From NCBI GenBank assembly GCA_017551095.1, contig JAFZMQ010000022.1, forward strand, positions 1 to 64,000: a stretch of 64,000 bases of DNA. Direction: 5' to 3'. Position numbers and translations under genes: made by a program. The DNA is from Clostridia bacterium. GTDB taxonomy: Bacteria; Bacillota; Clostridia; UBA1381. Positions 19,507 through 28,532 of this stretch are shown here, piece after piece. The notes under the pieces were generated by a model. The model was given only the letters and a program-made list of their open reading frames with translations. It made no database searches and was not told the DNA's origin. Each line of letters begins with the position of its first letter. Position 1 is the first letter of the stretch.

Positions 19507-19579
19507 ATGTGCAAAAATCACAATATATTGTATAAGAATTATTGAAATATTACAAAAATTATACAATTTTAAAAATGTA

Positions 19580-19608
19580 TTGCTAAAAGTTTTCTAATGT
19601 GTTAAGAT
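19580..19608 (+). promoter_or_regulatory. Promoter for the S-layer homology gene
   Basis: TTGCTA, 17 bp, TAAGAT, followed by GGGAGGA before the ATG at 19642. Confidence 0.6.
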
Positions 19609-19641
19609 GTAGATATAGTATATAGTCTGGGAGGAAATATT

Positions 19642-21480
19642 ATGAAAAAACTTACTTCGGCAATCATAGCATTTGCCATTTCAGTGTCGGCTTTGGTGCC
19701 TGTTTTTGCAGCAGATACCTTTAAAGACGTAAATTCAAAAAGTTATAGTTGGGCTTACAGCTATGTTGAAGATATGGCTGAACGCGGACTTATAAAAGGA
19801 TATGAAGACGGAACATTCAGACCGGGTAATTCCGTTTCAAGAATGGATGCATTTGCATTATTTGCAAGACTTATCGGCTCAAACAGCGAAATAAATGCGG
19901 ATGCGTTGGCACAAGCAAAGGAAAAATATGCAGGTGCTCTGGCAAAATACAATCTTTCCTATGCTGAGGGCGATATTGCATTTATGCTTTTAAGGGGTGT
20001 TTTGACAGAGAGCGAACTTGATACATACTTTGCGGGAACTAAAAAGACAGAGGCTATGCCAAGACATGAGGCTGCCATTCTTATAACAAAGGCTATGCTC
20101 GGTGAGCAGGATGCAAAAAATGAGGTTTTGGTGGATATGGACTATACAGATGTATCATCAATACCGAAAGCGTCCAAGCAATATGTTTATTATGCAACAC
20201 AAAAAGCTATTATGCAGGGCATGGGCGAAAATGAATTTTCACCTAACACTGATGTTTTAAGAGGACAGATTGCAGTAATGCTTTCAAAAACTGCCGAGGC
20301 TACAAAATATACCTTTGAGGGCGTAACCATAAGCGGAATAGACGCTGCATCACAAAATATTGACATAAAAGATGCAAGTGGGAAAGATTACAAAATCGGA
20401 TATGATGATGACGCAAGATTCTTTAAAGGCGGAGAAGCGGTTGCAGTTTCACAGATAAAGGTTGGACAAAAAGCGGTTTTGACATATGTTTCTGACGAAA
20501 ACGGAGCAAAACTTGCATTTGCTGACATTACGGCAAATTCCATTGATGAAATCAAGTCGGTTATATTTAAGAGCTATAACACAGCAGGAAATACGCTCGT
20601 AATAGCAGTTACAAATCCTGAGAACGATGCTGTTGAGACATATAATCTGAGTGCATCGGCAAGTATAACAGCTGACGGAAAGACAATAACTGTTAATAAC
20701 CTTAAAGCAGGCGACTATATAACAATAGGTTTAAGCGGTGACGAGGTTGTTGATGTAGACGCAATGCAAAAAAGCACAAAGGTAACTGCCACTATCGAAA
20801 AGATAAGCATTATCGGTGGCACAATCACAATCAGCTCCACTGATGCGGAATTTGACGGAATCACACTTTCAGTATCGAAGGATGCTACCGTTTACAAGAA
20901 CGGCGATACATCAAGCTTTTCTGAGCTTGGCAGAGGCGATTCGGTTGTAATTACCCTGGAATACGGATTAGTTACCAAGATAAATGCAACATCGGCAACA
21001 AAGACTGTAACAGGCGTTTTAAAGGCATATACCGTTTCCGATTCGCCGTCACTTACAATAAACCAAGACGGAAGAAACTATACATTTGATATTCCTGCAA
21101 ATGTTGATATTACTTTAAACGGCGAAAAAGCAACTCTGGCGTCCTTCAACTTAGGAAGCAGCATTACTGTTACGGTTGAAAGCGAAGTAGTAAAGAAAAT
21201 AACGGCAAACGACGCAACCGGAACATTAAGCGGAAATCAGGTTACAGGTAAGGTTGTAGGAGTTTATGACAAGACAATAAATATACTAAATTCCGACAAT
21301 GGCGGAGATATTGTAATAACGATTTCTTGCACAAACTTGACAAAGATTATATCTATTCCACAGTTTGCGGAATATAGCCTCAACAAGATAAAAGAAGGCG
21401 ATACAATAATAGCATACGGTGATTATTCAAGCGGAATATTTGTGGCATCGGGAATTACGGTAACTCCCGCAGGTAAATAA
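19642..21480 (+). CDS. S-layer homology (SLH) domain protein
   Basis: A 612-residue exported protein with a signal peptide (MKKLTSAIIAFAIS... ending VFA-AD). Three SLH modules follow: ~26-80 (FKDVNSKSYSWAYSYVEDMA, GLIKGYEDGTFRPGNSVSR), a degenerate one at ~95-152, and ~168-222 (YTDVSSIP, MGENEFSPNTDVLRGQIA). SLH triplets anchor proteins to pyruvylated secondary wall polymers. The remaining ~390 residues are repeated small beta units without a recognised catalytic motif. A structural or anchoring role is likely. It has its own promoter and terminator. Confidence 0.92.
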   Translation: MKKLTSAIIAFAISVSALVPVFAADTFKDVNSKSYSWAYSYVEDMAERGLIKGYEDGTFRPGNSVSRMDAFALFARLIGSNSEINADALAQAKEKYAGALAKYNLSYAEGDIAFMLLRGVLTESELDTYFAGTKKTEAMPRHEAAILITKAMLGEQDAKNEVLVDMDYTDVSSIPKASKQYVYYATQKAIMQGMGENEFSPNTDVLRGQIAVMLSKTAEATKYTFEGVTISGIDAASQNIDIKDASGKDYKIGYDDDARFFKGGEAVAVSQIKVGQKAVLTYVSDENGAKLAFADITANSIDEIKSVIFKSYNTAGNTLVIAVTNPENDAVETYNLSASASITADGKTITVNNLKAGDYITIGLSGDEVVDVDAMQKSTKVTATIEKISIIGGTITISSTDAEFDGITLSVSKDATVYKNGDTSSFSELGRGDSVVITLEYGLVTKINATSATKTVTGVLKAYTVSDSPSLTINQDGRNYTFDIPANVDITLNGEKATLASFNLGSSITVTVESEVVKKITANDATGTLSGNQVTGKVVGVYDKTINILNSDNGGDIVITISCTNLTKIISIPQFAEYSLNKIKEGDTIIAYGDYSSGIFVASGITVTPAGK

Positions 21481-21490
21481 TTCAAAGATT

Positions 21491-21529
21491 AAAGTTGCTT
21501 TGCCGTATTAACGGCAGAGCAACTTTTTT
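21491..21529 (+). terminator. Terminator of the SLH gene
   Basis: A ~16-bp stem AAAGTTGCTTTGCCGT with a 4-nt loop and one wobble leads to a T-run. Confidence 0.9.
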
Positions 21530-21546
21530 GTAAGGGGTAGAGAGGT

Positions 21547-22680
21547 ATGGAAAAATTAAAAGACTACAAAAAATGGATTATGGCGCTCATCTTTGCGATA
21601 ATCGTTATTGCGGTATATAAAACCTTTGATAATTTCAACAGGATAATTGATGTAATAAAGCTGACATGGTCGGCTCTCACACCGTTTATCATAGGCTTTG
21701 TTATAGCGTACATCTTTAATATGCCATGCAAAAAGATTGACGCAGGAATGAAAAAGAGCAAGTATGCTATTTTAAGCAAAAATAGCAAGTTGATAAGCAT
21801 AGTTTTAGTCTATATTGCGGCACTTTTATTGCTTTTTATTGTAATACGCTCAATAGTTCCTGCACTTTATAAAAATATCTTGGATTTATATTATAATGCT
21901 CCTAAGTATTTTGATGAGGTCATTTCTGTTCTGGTTAAATGGCAGGAAAAGCATAATATAACTCTGTTTGAGGTTGATAAGCTGACAGCAACAAGTGCAC
22001 TCAACAATATTTTAAATAGCATTGATATAACACAGTTTTCAAAGTACGCACAAGGCGTAATAAAGATAACATCGGGTGTTATGAATGTTTTAATCGGCGT
22101 AATCGCATCCGTTTATATGCTTATTGAGAAAGAAAATATAATAGCATTGGGAAAACGGGTTTGCCGACTGATTTTTAAAGAGGAAACGGCGGTAAAACTG
22201 ATAGAAGATGTTGCAAAAATAAATGACATATTCTCAAAGTATATTTTCTGTTTGCTCTTAGACGCTGTTATGATGACGGTACTTGCAACAATTGTACTCT
22301 CGCTGCTTGGGGTAAAGTATGCAATTATTTTAGGTGCTTTAATCGGGATATGCAACTTAATCCCATATTTCGGAGCAATAATTGCAGGTGTTTCTTCTGT
22401 TTTAATAACCCTTATAACAGACGGATTATTAAAAGCAATTTGGGCGGCTATTGCCTTAGCTATTCTGCAACAGGTTGACGGCAATTTTATAGGTCCTAAG
22501 ATTATGGGAAATGTACTTAATATTTCGCCGCTATGGATAATTTTTGCAGTTACCTTAGGAGGAGGACTTTTCGGAGTTGGCGGAATGGTAATATCAGTCC
22601 CCGTTTTTATGGTAGTAAAAATGCTTCTTTCCGAAATAGCAAGAAGACTTGAAGCAAGAAAGGCAAATAAAGATGAATAA
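21547..22680 (+). CDS. AI-2E family transporter (UPF0118)
   Basis: A polytopic membrane protein of 377 residues. It shows the family's features: an N-terminal hydrophobic hairpin, a long amphipathic middle region (~110-180), and a C-terminal bundle with LGVKYAIILGALIGICNLIPYF, then QQVDGNFIGPKIMG and GLFGVGGMVISVPV. Family members have been proposed as AI-2 exporters or cation/proton antiporters; the substrate here cannot be told. It starts 17 bases after the SLH terminator without a visible promoter and overlaps the next gene by 8 bases. Confidence 0.88.
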   Translation: MEKLKDYKKWIMALIFAIIVIAVYKTFDNFNRIIDVIKLTWSALTPFIIGFVIAYIFNMPCKKIDAGMKKSKYAILSKNSKLISIVLVYIAALLLLFIVIRSIVPALYKNILDLYYNAPKYFDEVISVLVKWQEKHNITLFEVDKLTATSALNNILNSIDITQFSKYAQGVIKITSGVMNVLIGVIASVYMLIEKENIIALGKRVCRLIFKEETAVKLIEDVAKINDIFSKYIFCLLLDAVMMTVLATIVLSLLGVKYAIILGALIGICNLIPYFGAIIAGVSSVLITLITDGLLKAIWAAIALAILQQVDGNFIGPKIMGNVLNISPLWIIFAVTLGGGLFGVGGMVISVPVFMVVKMLLSEIARRLEARKANKDE

Positions 22681-23854
22681 AGTGGCTGTTTTGGGCGGCG
22701 GTGCTTCGGGTATAATAGCGGCAATAACTGCCGCAAGGCGTGGAAGTGAAGTAGCAATACTTGAAAAGAACTCACGCATAGGCAAAAAACTGCTTATGAC
22801 AGGCAACGGACGCTGTAATATTACTAATATGAATTTAAAGGCGGAGAACTATAATTCCGCCTTTGTTTGTGATGCTTTAAACACATTTTCTGCAAAAGAT
22901 ACAATTGAGTTTTTCAAGGAAATAGGGCTTTTAACCTATGAAGAACAGGAAGGGCGGGTATATCCTGTTTCCAATCAGGCGTCGGCGGTTTTGGAAGTTT
23001 TGCGTCTTGAAATAGAACGGCAAAATGTAACCGTTGTATGCGATTTTGACATAACAAAAATAGAAAAGTATTCTGACGGATTTTTCATATACAGTAAAAA
23101 CGGCGAAAAGATAGCAGCAAATAGAATAATAGTCGCACTTGGCGGAAAATCAGCACAAAATACAGGCTCGGACGGGAGCGGATACAGACTTTTAACCGAT
23201 TTGGGACATAGCGTAAAAACGCCCGATAAAGCCCTTGTTCAGCTAAAAACAGATAAGAGCATAAAAGGGGTACGGGCATATGCAAAAGCATCTGTAAACG
23301 GAATTGAGGAAAAGGGCGAGGTGCAGTTTACGGGCTACGGACTTTCCGGAATACCTATTTTGAATCTTTCAAGATACGCAAAAAGCGGTGATGTTTTAAC
23401 CCTTGATATGATGCCCGACTACACCGAGGACGAACTTTTTGAATATTTACAAAAACGCCATAATCAAAATCTTGAAACCTACCTAATTGGTATGTTGAAC
23501 AAACCGCTGGGGCAGATGCTGTTAAAGGAATGTGATATAGGCAAACTGTCACGGAAAAGTGAAAGCTTAGAGGACTTTGAAATAAAAAAAATAGCAAAAA
23601 AACTAAAAGGCTGGAGCTTTATCGTAACAGGTAAAATGGGCTGGGATAATGCACAGGTTACGATGGGCGGAATAGAGCTTTCAGAGATAGATTCAAAAAC
23701 AATGGAGTCCAAAATAGTGAAAAACTGCTATATAACGGGCGAAATGATGGATATAGATGCAGAATGTGGAGGCTTTAATCTGCAATGGGCTTGGTCAAGC
23801 GGATTTGCGGCAGGTAAAAATGCGGCAAAAACGGAGGAAAGTGATGAGGTATAA
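22673..23854 (+). CDS. YhiN/HI0933-type FAD-dependent oxidoreductase
   Basis: A flavoprotein of 393 residues. The N-terminal dinucleotide-binding motif GGGASGIIAAITAARRG is followed by EKNSRIGKKLLMTGNGRCN, the hallmark of the HI0933/YhiN family. GGxSAQNTGSDGSGYRLL and a C-terminal GEMMDIDAECGGFNLQWAWS FAD-contact segment complete the fold. Physiological substrate unknown. The ATG at 22673 lies in the overlap ATGAATAA with the upstream stop; an in-frame codon at 22649 lacks an RBS. The next gene starts inside its last codons, so translation is probably coupled. Confidence 0.92.
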   Translation: MNKVAVLGGGASGIIAAITAARRGSEVAILEKNSRIGKKLLMTGNGRCNITNMNLKAENYNSAFVCDALNTFSAKDTIEFFKEIGLLTYEEQEGRVYPVSNQASAVLEVLRLEIERQNVTVVCDFDITKIEKYSDGFFIYSKNGEKIAANRIIVALGGKSAQNTGSDGSGYRLLTDLGHSVKTPDKALVQLKTDKSIKGVRAYAKASVNGIEEKGEVQFTGYGLSGIPILNLSRYAKSGDVLTLDMMPDYTEDELFEYLQKRHNQNLETYLIGMLNKPLGQMLLKECDIGKLSRKSESLEDFEIKKIAKKLKGWSFIVTGKMGWDNAQVTMGGIELSEIDSKTMESKIVKNCYITGEMMDIDAECGGFNLQWAWSSGFAAGKNAAKTEESDEV

Positions 23855-24836
23855 GCTAAGCTACATAGCGACGGAAGATATAAATTTTGGAAGGCTTAAA
23901 AATGACGCCGTAGGAGGCATAATATTTTCGTCAAAATCATTGTCAATGGAGAATCTTGAAAATGCTAAGAAAAACAAATTAAAACGGTTTATTCACCTTG
24001 GTGAATTGGATAAACGCACCTGCAATTATCTTTCCGATTGCGGTATAAAAGAGGGTAAAATCAGCTTTATTTCACCTTTTTCGGCAGAAAAGGCAATAAA
24101 TGGCTTAGGAGATTTAATTTCTCAAACGGACGGATTTGTAATGCCTATCCCATGTATTTCCGGACTTTTTTGGGACAACTCTTTTCCGGAGGAATACGAA
24201 AAAACTTACGGTTACAATTTATATGACGAATTACCTGTTTTATTTGATTGCGATACGCACTATTCAAAAGTCCGAATCTGGTACTATAAGGTAGCCGCAG
24301 AAAAAATATTTGAAAGCTACATATCGCCTGTATGTGAGTATATTAAATCATGCGGGAAGACGGTATGTGTTGATTTGGGCAATATGCAACGTGGTGACTA
24401 TTTCATACGCAAACTTTTGATGCCACATATGTTCCGCAAATTCAATATACCGACTATCTGTGAGGAAAATGGGGAAAGTTACTTTGTAAGCCCCACACAT
24501 AACAAAAACTCAAACACGCTTTTTGTGACCGCGATAAAGGATATTATGGGTATGTATGTCTGGGATTTTCCGTATTCAAAATTAGAGAGCGATTTTTCCG
24601 TTGCCGTCTGGGAGGCAAAATATTATCGGGATTCGCTTAAAAAATGCGGAATAGAGGCGTATATAATTGACGAATTTGAGCTATCGCATATGAGAACCAA
24701 AACACTTGCAAAATTCAGCAATATACTTCTGCAACGGGAAAATATTATGGATGAAAAGGTGAGAAAAGAGCTTATAAATATGGGAGTAAATATAAATAGC
24801 TCGGAGCTTTTAAAAAGGTTGGATACGGTAAATTGA
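23844..24836 (+). CDS. Glycoside-hydrolase-like TIM-barrel protein, cytoplasmic
   Basis: A 330-residue protein starting at the ATG 23844, after GGAGGA; it overlaps the flavoprotein by 11 bases. No signal peptide. Residues ~105-200 resemble the barrel region of GH106/GH2-like glycosidases, in which an LFTDEP-type strand precedes a helix, a YGYDL..LP.LF segment and a WYY...F...P motif. Here these read GLFWDNSF, YGYNLYDELPVLF and VRIWYYKVAAEKIFESYISP. The acid usually present in the strand is Asn. It lies between YhiN and rluB. Enzymatic activity is uncertain; the assignment is by pattern only. Confidence 0.5.
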   Translation: MRYKLSYIATEDINFGRLKNDAVGGIIFSSKSLSMENLENAKKNKLKRFIHLGELDKRTCNYLSDCGIKEGKISFISPFSAEKAINGLGDLISQTDGFVMPIPCISGLFWDNSFPEEYEKTYGYNLYDELPVLFDCDTHYSKVRIWYYKVAAEKIFESYISPVCEYIKSCGKTVCVDLGNMQRGDYFIRKLLMPHMFRKFNIPTICEENGESYFVSPTHNKNSNTLFVTAIKDIMGMYVWDFPYSKLESDFSVAVWEAKYYRDSLKKCGIEAYIIDEFELSHMRTKTLAKFSNILLQRENIMDEKVRKELINMGVNINSSELLKRLDTVN

Positions 24837-24846
24837 GGGAGAAACT

Positions 24847-25566
24847 ATGGGAGAGATTGTAAGACTTCAAAAATATATAGCCATGTGCGGAATCGCGTCA
24901 CGAAGAGCGGGAGAAAAGCTCATTTCGGACGGAGAGGTTTTTGTAAACGGCAAAAAAGTGACGGAGCAGGGCATTAAAGTGGAAATCGGAGCGGACAAGG
25001 TGACGGTTTCGGGAAAACCCATAAAACCTGTGCAAAAAAACTACTATATTATGCTCAATAAACCGATAGGATATGTTTCGACCGCAAAGGACCAATTTGA
25101 CCGCCCTGCCGTTACCGACCTCACAAAAGACGAAATAAAGGCACGGCTATTTCCTGTCGGCAGACTTGATTATGATACAGAGGGACTTTTGCTTATGACA
25201 AATGACGGTGACTTTGCTTACAAAATCACACACCCCAAGCATAATGTTGAAAAAACATATATTGCGGTATTAAACAGGGGAATAACGGCAGCTGCATTAA
25301 ATAAACTGCGACGCGGCGTAACACTTTCGGACGGCTTTGTAACATCACCTGCCGAGGTTAGTATAATTGATGCAAAGTCGGGACAAAGCATAGTCAAAAT
25401 AACAATACACGAGGGCAAAAACAGGCAGGTAAGGCGTATGTTTGAGTCGGTAGGGCTGAAAGTTGACAGTTTAAAACGCATCAGCATAAGCGGTGTGGAG
25501 CTTGGGAACTTGCCTGTTGGCAGATGGCGGCACCTGACTTCACATGAAATTTCAAAGCTCAAATAG
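24847..25566 (+). CDS. rluB: Pseudouridine synthase RluB/RsuA family
   Basis: It isomerises a uridine of 23S (RluB) or 16S (RsuA) rRNA. Residues ~5-55 form an S4 RNA-binding domain (RLQKYIAMCGIASRRAGEKL). The catalytic domain has GRLDYDTEGLLLMTNDGD, whose Asp in RLDYDT is the family nucleophile, and later GKNRQVRRMFESVG. The 239-residue length suits RluB. It starts 10 bases after the preceding stop with GAGGGA upstream. It ends the coupled run begun at 21547. No terminator is evident. Confidence 0.93.
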   Translation: MGEIVRLQKYIAMCGIASRRAGEKLISDGEVFVNGKKVTEQGIKVEIGADKVTVSGKPIKPVQKNYYIMLNKPIGYVSTAKDQFDRPAVTDLTKDEIKARLFPVGRLDYDTEGLLLMTNDGDFAYKITHPKHNVEKTYIAVLNRGITAAALNKLRRGVTLSDGFVTSPAEVSIIDAKSGQSIVKITIHEGKNRQVRRMFESVGLKVDSLKRISISGVELGNLPVGRWRHLTSHEISKLK

Positions 25567-25626
25567 TAAAAAAATAAAAAATTCGAAAAAAATATACAAA
25601 AAAAGCTATACTTTTTTGAAATTTTA

Positions 25627-25635
25627 TGGTATAAT
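25627..25635 (+). promoter_or_regulatory. Extended -10 promoter element
   Basis: TGGTATAAT with no good -35 box at 17 bp; 36 bases before the ATG of the PucR-like regulator. Confidence 0.55.
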
Positions 25636-25670
25636 TTAAACTAAGATGTAACTTTTATGGAGGCAATGTT

Positions 25671-26762
25671 ATGATTAGTAAAGCATTTCAGAGCATAGTT
25701 TCACAAATGTCCGAAGTGTTTCCGAAAAAGTTTGGGATAGCTGACTCCACGGGTTTGGTACTTGCAACAAACGGAATATCAATATCAGGTGATGATTTAG
25801 GGGATATTTTTCATTATGTTTCAGATAATGAACTTGACAAGGCTTTTGTCCGAAACGGATACACTATGAGACTTATTAACGGAAAACCGTATCCGGAATA
25901 TGTTGTATATGTAGAGGGAACGGACGAGCTTTCAAAATATTGTTGTAATGCAGTTTGTGTGGCTGCTGACAATGTTCGCAGATACTATGACGAAAAGTAT
26001 GACAAGACAATTTTTATGCAGAATATTATCTTTGACAATATTTTAGCGTTTGACTTGCATCAAAAAGCATTGGAACTGCATGTTGATGTTGATGTTCCGA
26101 GAGCGGTTTATTATATAAAGGTTGTCAAAAAAGGCGAAATCGGCATATACGAAGTTATAAGAAATATGTTTCCCGATAAGGAAAAGGATTTTGTTATAAA
26201 TATTGACAGCAGTAATATTGTGCTTATTAAAGAGCTTAAAAAGGATAAGAGTGCTAAAACGATAGATTCCATAGCAAGACAAATACTTGACAATGTTCAT
26301 TCCGAAACGCTTATAGGAATAATTGTTGGCGTAAGCTCGGTATGCGATAATATAAATCAGCTGAATAACGCTTATAAAGAGGCTCAGATTGCACTTGAAG
26401 TGGGGAAGGTATTTGACGAAGAAAAGTCGATACTAAATTATGACAATCTGGGAATAGGCAGACTCATTTATCAGCTTCCTATAAAGCTTTGTGAACTGTT
26501 TTTGCATGAGGTTTTCAAAAAAGGCGACCTGTCGCTTTTGGATTCTGAGACAATTCTTACGATAAATAAGTTTTTTGAAAATGACTTAAATGTTTCCGAG
26601 ACTTCTCGTCAGCTGTTCGTGCACAGAAATACTCTGGTTTACAGATTGGAAAAAATTTACAAGCTAACAGGGCTTGATTTAAGAAAATTTGATGAGGCGA
26701 TTGTCTTTAAAGTAGCCATGATGGTTCATAAGTATTTGAATTCAAATCCGATGAAAATTTAA
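25671..26762 (+). CDS. PucR/CdaR-type transcriptional regulator
   Basis: A 363-residue protein. The N-terminal ~120 residues resemble the sugar-diacid-recognition type sensor of CdaR (MISKAFQSIVSQMSEVFPKKFGIADSTG, given here only by its first and last key residues M1 and G28). The C-terminal ~60 residues carry the PucR HTH_30 domain: FFENDLNVSETSRQLFVHRN, then TLVYRLEKIYKLTGLDLR. A sugar-acid or other small ligand is expected by family, but no catabolic operon is adjacent, so its targets may be distant. The ATG is preceded by GGAGG. Confidence 0.85.
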   Translation: MISKAFQSIVSQMSEVFPKKFGIADSTGLVLATNGISISGDDLGDIFHYVSDNELDKAFVRNGYTMRLINGKPYPEYVVYVEGTDELSKYCCNAVCVAADNVRRYYDEKYDKTIFMQNIIFDNILAFDLHQKALELHVDVDVPRAVYYIKVVKKGEIGIYEVIRNMFPDKEKDFVINIDSSNIVLIKELKKDKSAKTIDSIARQILDNVHSETLIGIIVGVSSVCDNINQLNNAYKEAQIALEVGKVFDEEKSILNYDNLGIGRLIYQLPIKLCELFLHEVFKKGDLSLLDSETILTINKFFENDLNVSETSRQLFVHRNTLVYRLEKIYKLTGLDLRKFDEAIVFKVAMMVHKYLNSNPMKI

Positions 26763-26773
26763 CAGAAAAATTG

Positions 26774-26800
26774 TGCGGCTTTTTTAAAGACCGCATTTTC
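26774..26800 (+). terminator. Weak terminator-like hairpin
   Basis: TGCGG and CCGCA enclose a 12-nt AT-rich loop and are followed by TTTTC, just after the regulator's stop. Confidence 0.45.
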
Positions 26801-26810
26801 TGTATATTTG

Positions 26811-26914
26811 GGAGAAAGTCCGGATAAAATTGCCCATCTAACCGCTTTTTGCAAGGGGCGGTGCCTTCGTACAGCACCACTTTCTGCAAAGCGGCAATAT
26901 GAACAATCTTCTCC
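26811..26914 (+). other. Structured leader or dispersed repeat upstream of ftsE
   Basis: Nested complementary segments: GGAGAA (26811) with TTCTCC (26909), CCGCTTTTTGCA (26842) with TGCAAAGCGG (26885), and an inner GGTGC/GCACC hairpin. It matches no riboswitch I recognise. It could equally be an intergenic repeat element. Confidence 0.45.
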
Positions 26915-26951
26915 AAGACTTAGCTTTATGAAAGGATTTAATAGCGTAACC

Positions 26952-27641
26952 ATGATTGAATTTGTTAATGTTAAAAAAGTATTTGAAGATTCGGGCGTTG
27001 TTGCCCTTGAAAATGCAAATTTCAAAATAGAAAACGGAGAGTTTGTGTTTTTGGTAGGCTCTTCCGGTGCAGGAAAAACCACAATCACAAAGCTTTTGAT
27101 GCGGGAAACTAATGTGACAGAGGGCGAAATATACCTAAACGGCAACGATATTACCAAGATTCCTGATAAGGAAATCCCGTATCTACGCAGAAAAATGGGC
27201 GTGGTTTTTCAGGATTTCCGTCTTTTAGAGGACAGAACGGTATATGAAAATGTCGAATTTGCAATGCGTGTAGTAGGAGCAACCAAGCGTGAAATAAGAA
27301 AGCGTGTGCCTGAGGTTTTAAGCGAGGTTGGGCTTAACTATAAGGCAAAGATGCTTCCAAGACAGTTATCCGGCGGTGAACAGCAAAGGGTGGCTCTTGC
27401 GAGGGCGTTGGTGAACCGTCCGCTTATACTTATTGCGGACGAGCCGACGGGAAATCTGAATCCCAAAACGGCTATGGAAATTATGGATATTTTTGAGGAA
27501 ATCAACCGTATGGGAACGACCATAATTATGGCAACTCATGCAAAGGACATTGTAGATACAATGAAAAAGCGTGTTATCGAGGTCTCGGACGGGAATATTG
27601 TCCGTGACGAAATGGGAGGTGTGTATCATGAAACTGTTTAA
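26952..27641 (+). CDS. ftsE: Cell division ATP-binding protein FtsE
   Basis: ATPase subunit of the FtsEX complex, which activates peptidoglycan hydrolases at division or elongation sites. 229 residues: Walker A GSSGAGKTT near residue 36, Q-loop VFQDFRLL, signature LSGGEQQRVALARAL, Walker B LIADEPTGN and H-loop MATHAKD. The ATG at 26952 gives the normal N terminus MIEFVNVKKVF; the open frame upstream runs through the structured leader and is not family-like. FtsX overlaps its end by 14 bases. Confidence 0.96.
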   Translation: MIEFVNVKKVFEDSGVVALENANFKIENGEFVFLVGSSGAGKTTITKLLMRETNVTEGEIYLNGNDITKIPDKEIPYLRRKMGVVFQDFRLLEDRTVYENVEFAMRVVGATKREIRKRVPEVLSEVGLNYKAKMLPRQLSGGEQQRVALARALVNRPLILIADEPTGNLNPKTAMEIMDIFEEINRMGTTIIMATHAKDIVDTMKKRVIEVSDGNIVRDEMGGVYHETV

Positions 27642-28521
27642 GGTCAGATATGCCTTTTCAGAAGCAAAAAAGAATGTTTTGCGAAACGGACTAATGAGCG
27701 TGGCATCTCTCTTTACAATAGCCTCATGCCTTGTTATACTCGGCGTTTTTGCGATAATCTCCATGAATGTAAACTCCTTTACCGATAAAATTGAGGATCA
27801 ATGCGAGGTACAGCTTTACATAAATGCGGGAACTTCGGAAGAGCGTGTTAACCAAATCGGCGAGGAAATTGCAAAAATTCAGAATGTAAAAGAAGCATCG
27901 CTTTTTACAAAAGAAGAGATGCTTGACTATGCAAAAAAGGATATGTTCGGGGAAGACGCGGAGCTTTTATCGGGGTTTGAAGACGATAATCCGTTTAGCG
28001 ATTCCTATAAAATAATCTTGGAAAGCATTGAAAATACGGGCGAAACCGTTTCCGAGCTTGAAAAAATCGCGGATGTCGAAAAGGTTGTAAACAAGCAGGA
28101 TATAGTGAATATGGTAATGAATCTGTCAAAGATTATAAAAAGATTCAGTATGGCAGTAATGCTTGTGCTTTTGATTATTGCGGTAGTAATAATTTCAAAT
28201 ACGGTGCGTCTTACGGTCTTTAACCGCCGTAAAGAAATAAACATAATGAAGTATATCGGTGCGACGGACAGATTTATAAAAGGCCCGTTTCTTTTAGAGG
28301 GCGTTATAATAGGCTTTTGCGGAGCGATACTTGCGTTTTTGGCAGTATTTTGGGGGTATTTTGCACTTTTAAAATACGTGGGAAGTCTCAGCATAGGTGC
28401 ATTGGAGCTTATCGGAATATGGAGCATATCGCCTGTTATTGCGGTACTTTTCATATTCTTCGGCTGTGTTATCGGCGTTTTGGGAAGCTCAATCTCAATG
28501 CGTAAGTATCTGCACGTTTAG
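27628..28521 (+). CDS. ftsX: Cell division protein FtsX (permease-like)
   Basis: Membrane partner of FtsE, 297 residues. The first transmembrane helix (~20-45) is followed by an extracytoplasmic domain (~50-165), then three helices with ISNTVRLTVFNRRKEINIMK and YIGATDRFIKGPFLLEG characteristic of FtsX. GGGAGGTG lies seven bases before the ATG at 27628, inside the ftsE end, so the start is well supported. The next gene, 11 bases on, encodes the expected hydrolase partner. Confidence 0.95.
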   Translation: MKLFKVRYAFSEAKKNVLRNGLMSVASLFTIASCLVILGVFAIISMNVNSFTDKIEDQCEVQLYINAGTSEERVNQIGEEIAKIQNVKEASLFTKEEMLDYAKKDMFGEDAELLSGFEDDNPFSDSYKIILESIENTGETVSELEKIADVEKVVNKQDIVNMVMNLSKIIKRFSMAVMLVLLIIAVVIISNTVRLTVFNRRKEINIMKYIGATDRFIKGPFLLEGVIIGFCGAILAFLAVFWGYFALLKYVGSLSIGALELIGIWSISPVIAVLFIFFGCVIGVLGSSISMRKYLHV

Positions 28522-28532
28522 GAGGGATTGAT

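Noticed and set aside
19518-19533. TCACAATATATTGTAT between lepA and the SLH gene as an NrdR site
   Set aside because: Single good palindrome, no convincing partner 31-32 bp away, and no RNR gene downstream. It may be chance in AT-rich DNA, though it is 15/16 identical to the nrdD box.
22113-22775. 220-codon minus-strand frame over the AI-2E permease end
   Set aside because: Shadow of the permease and YhiN genes, no RBS or family match.
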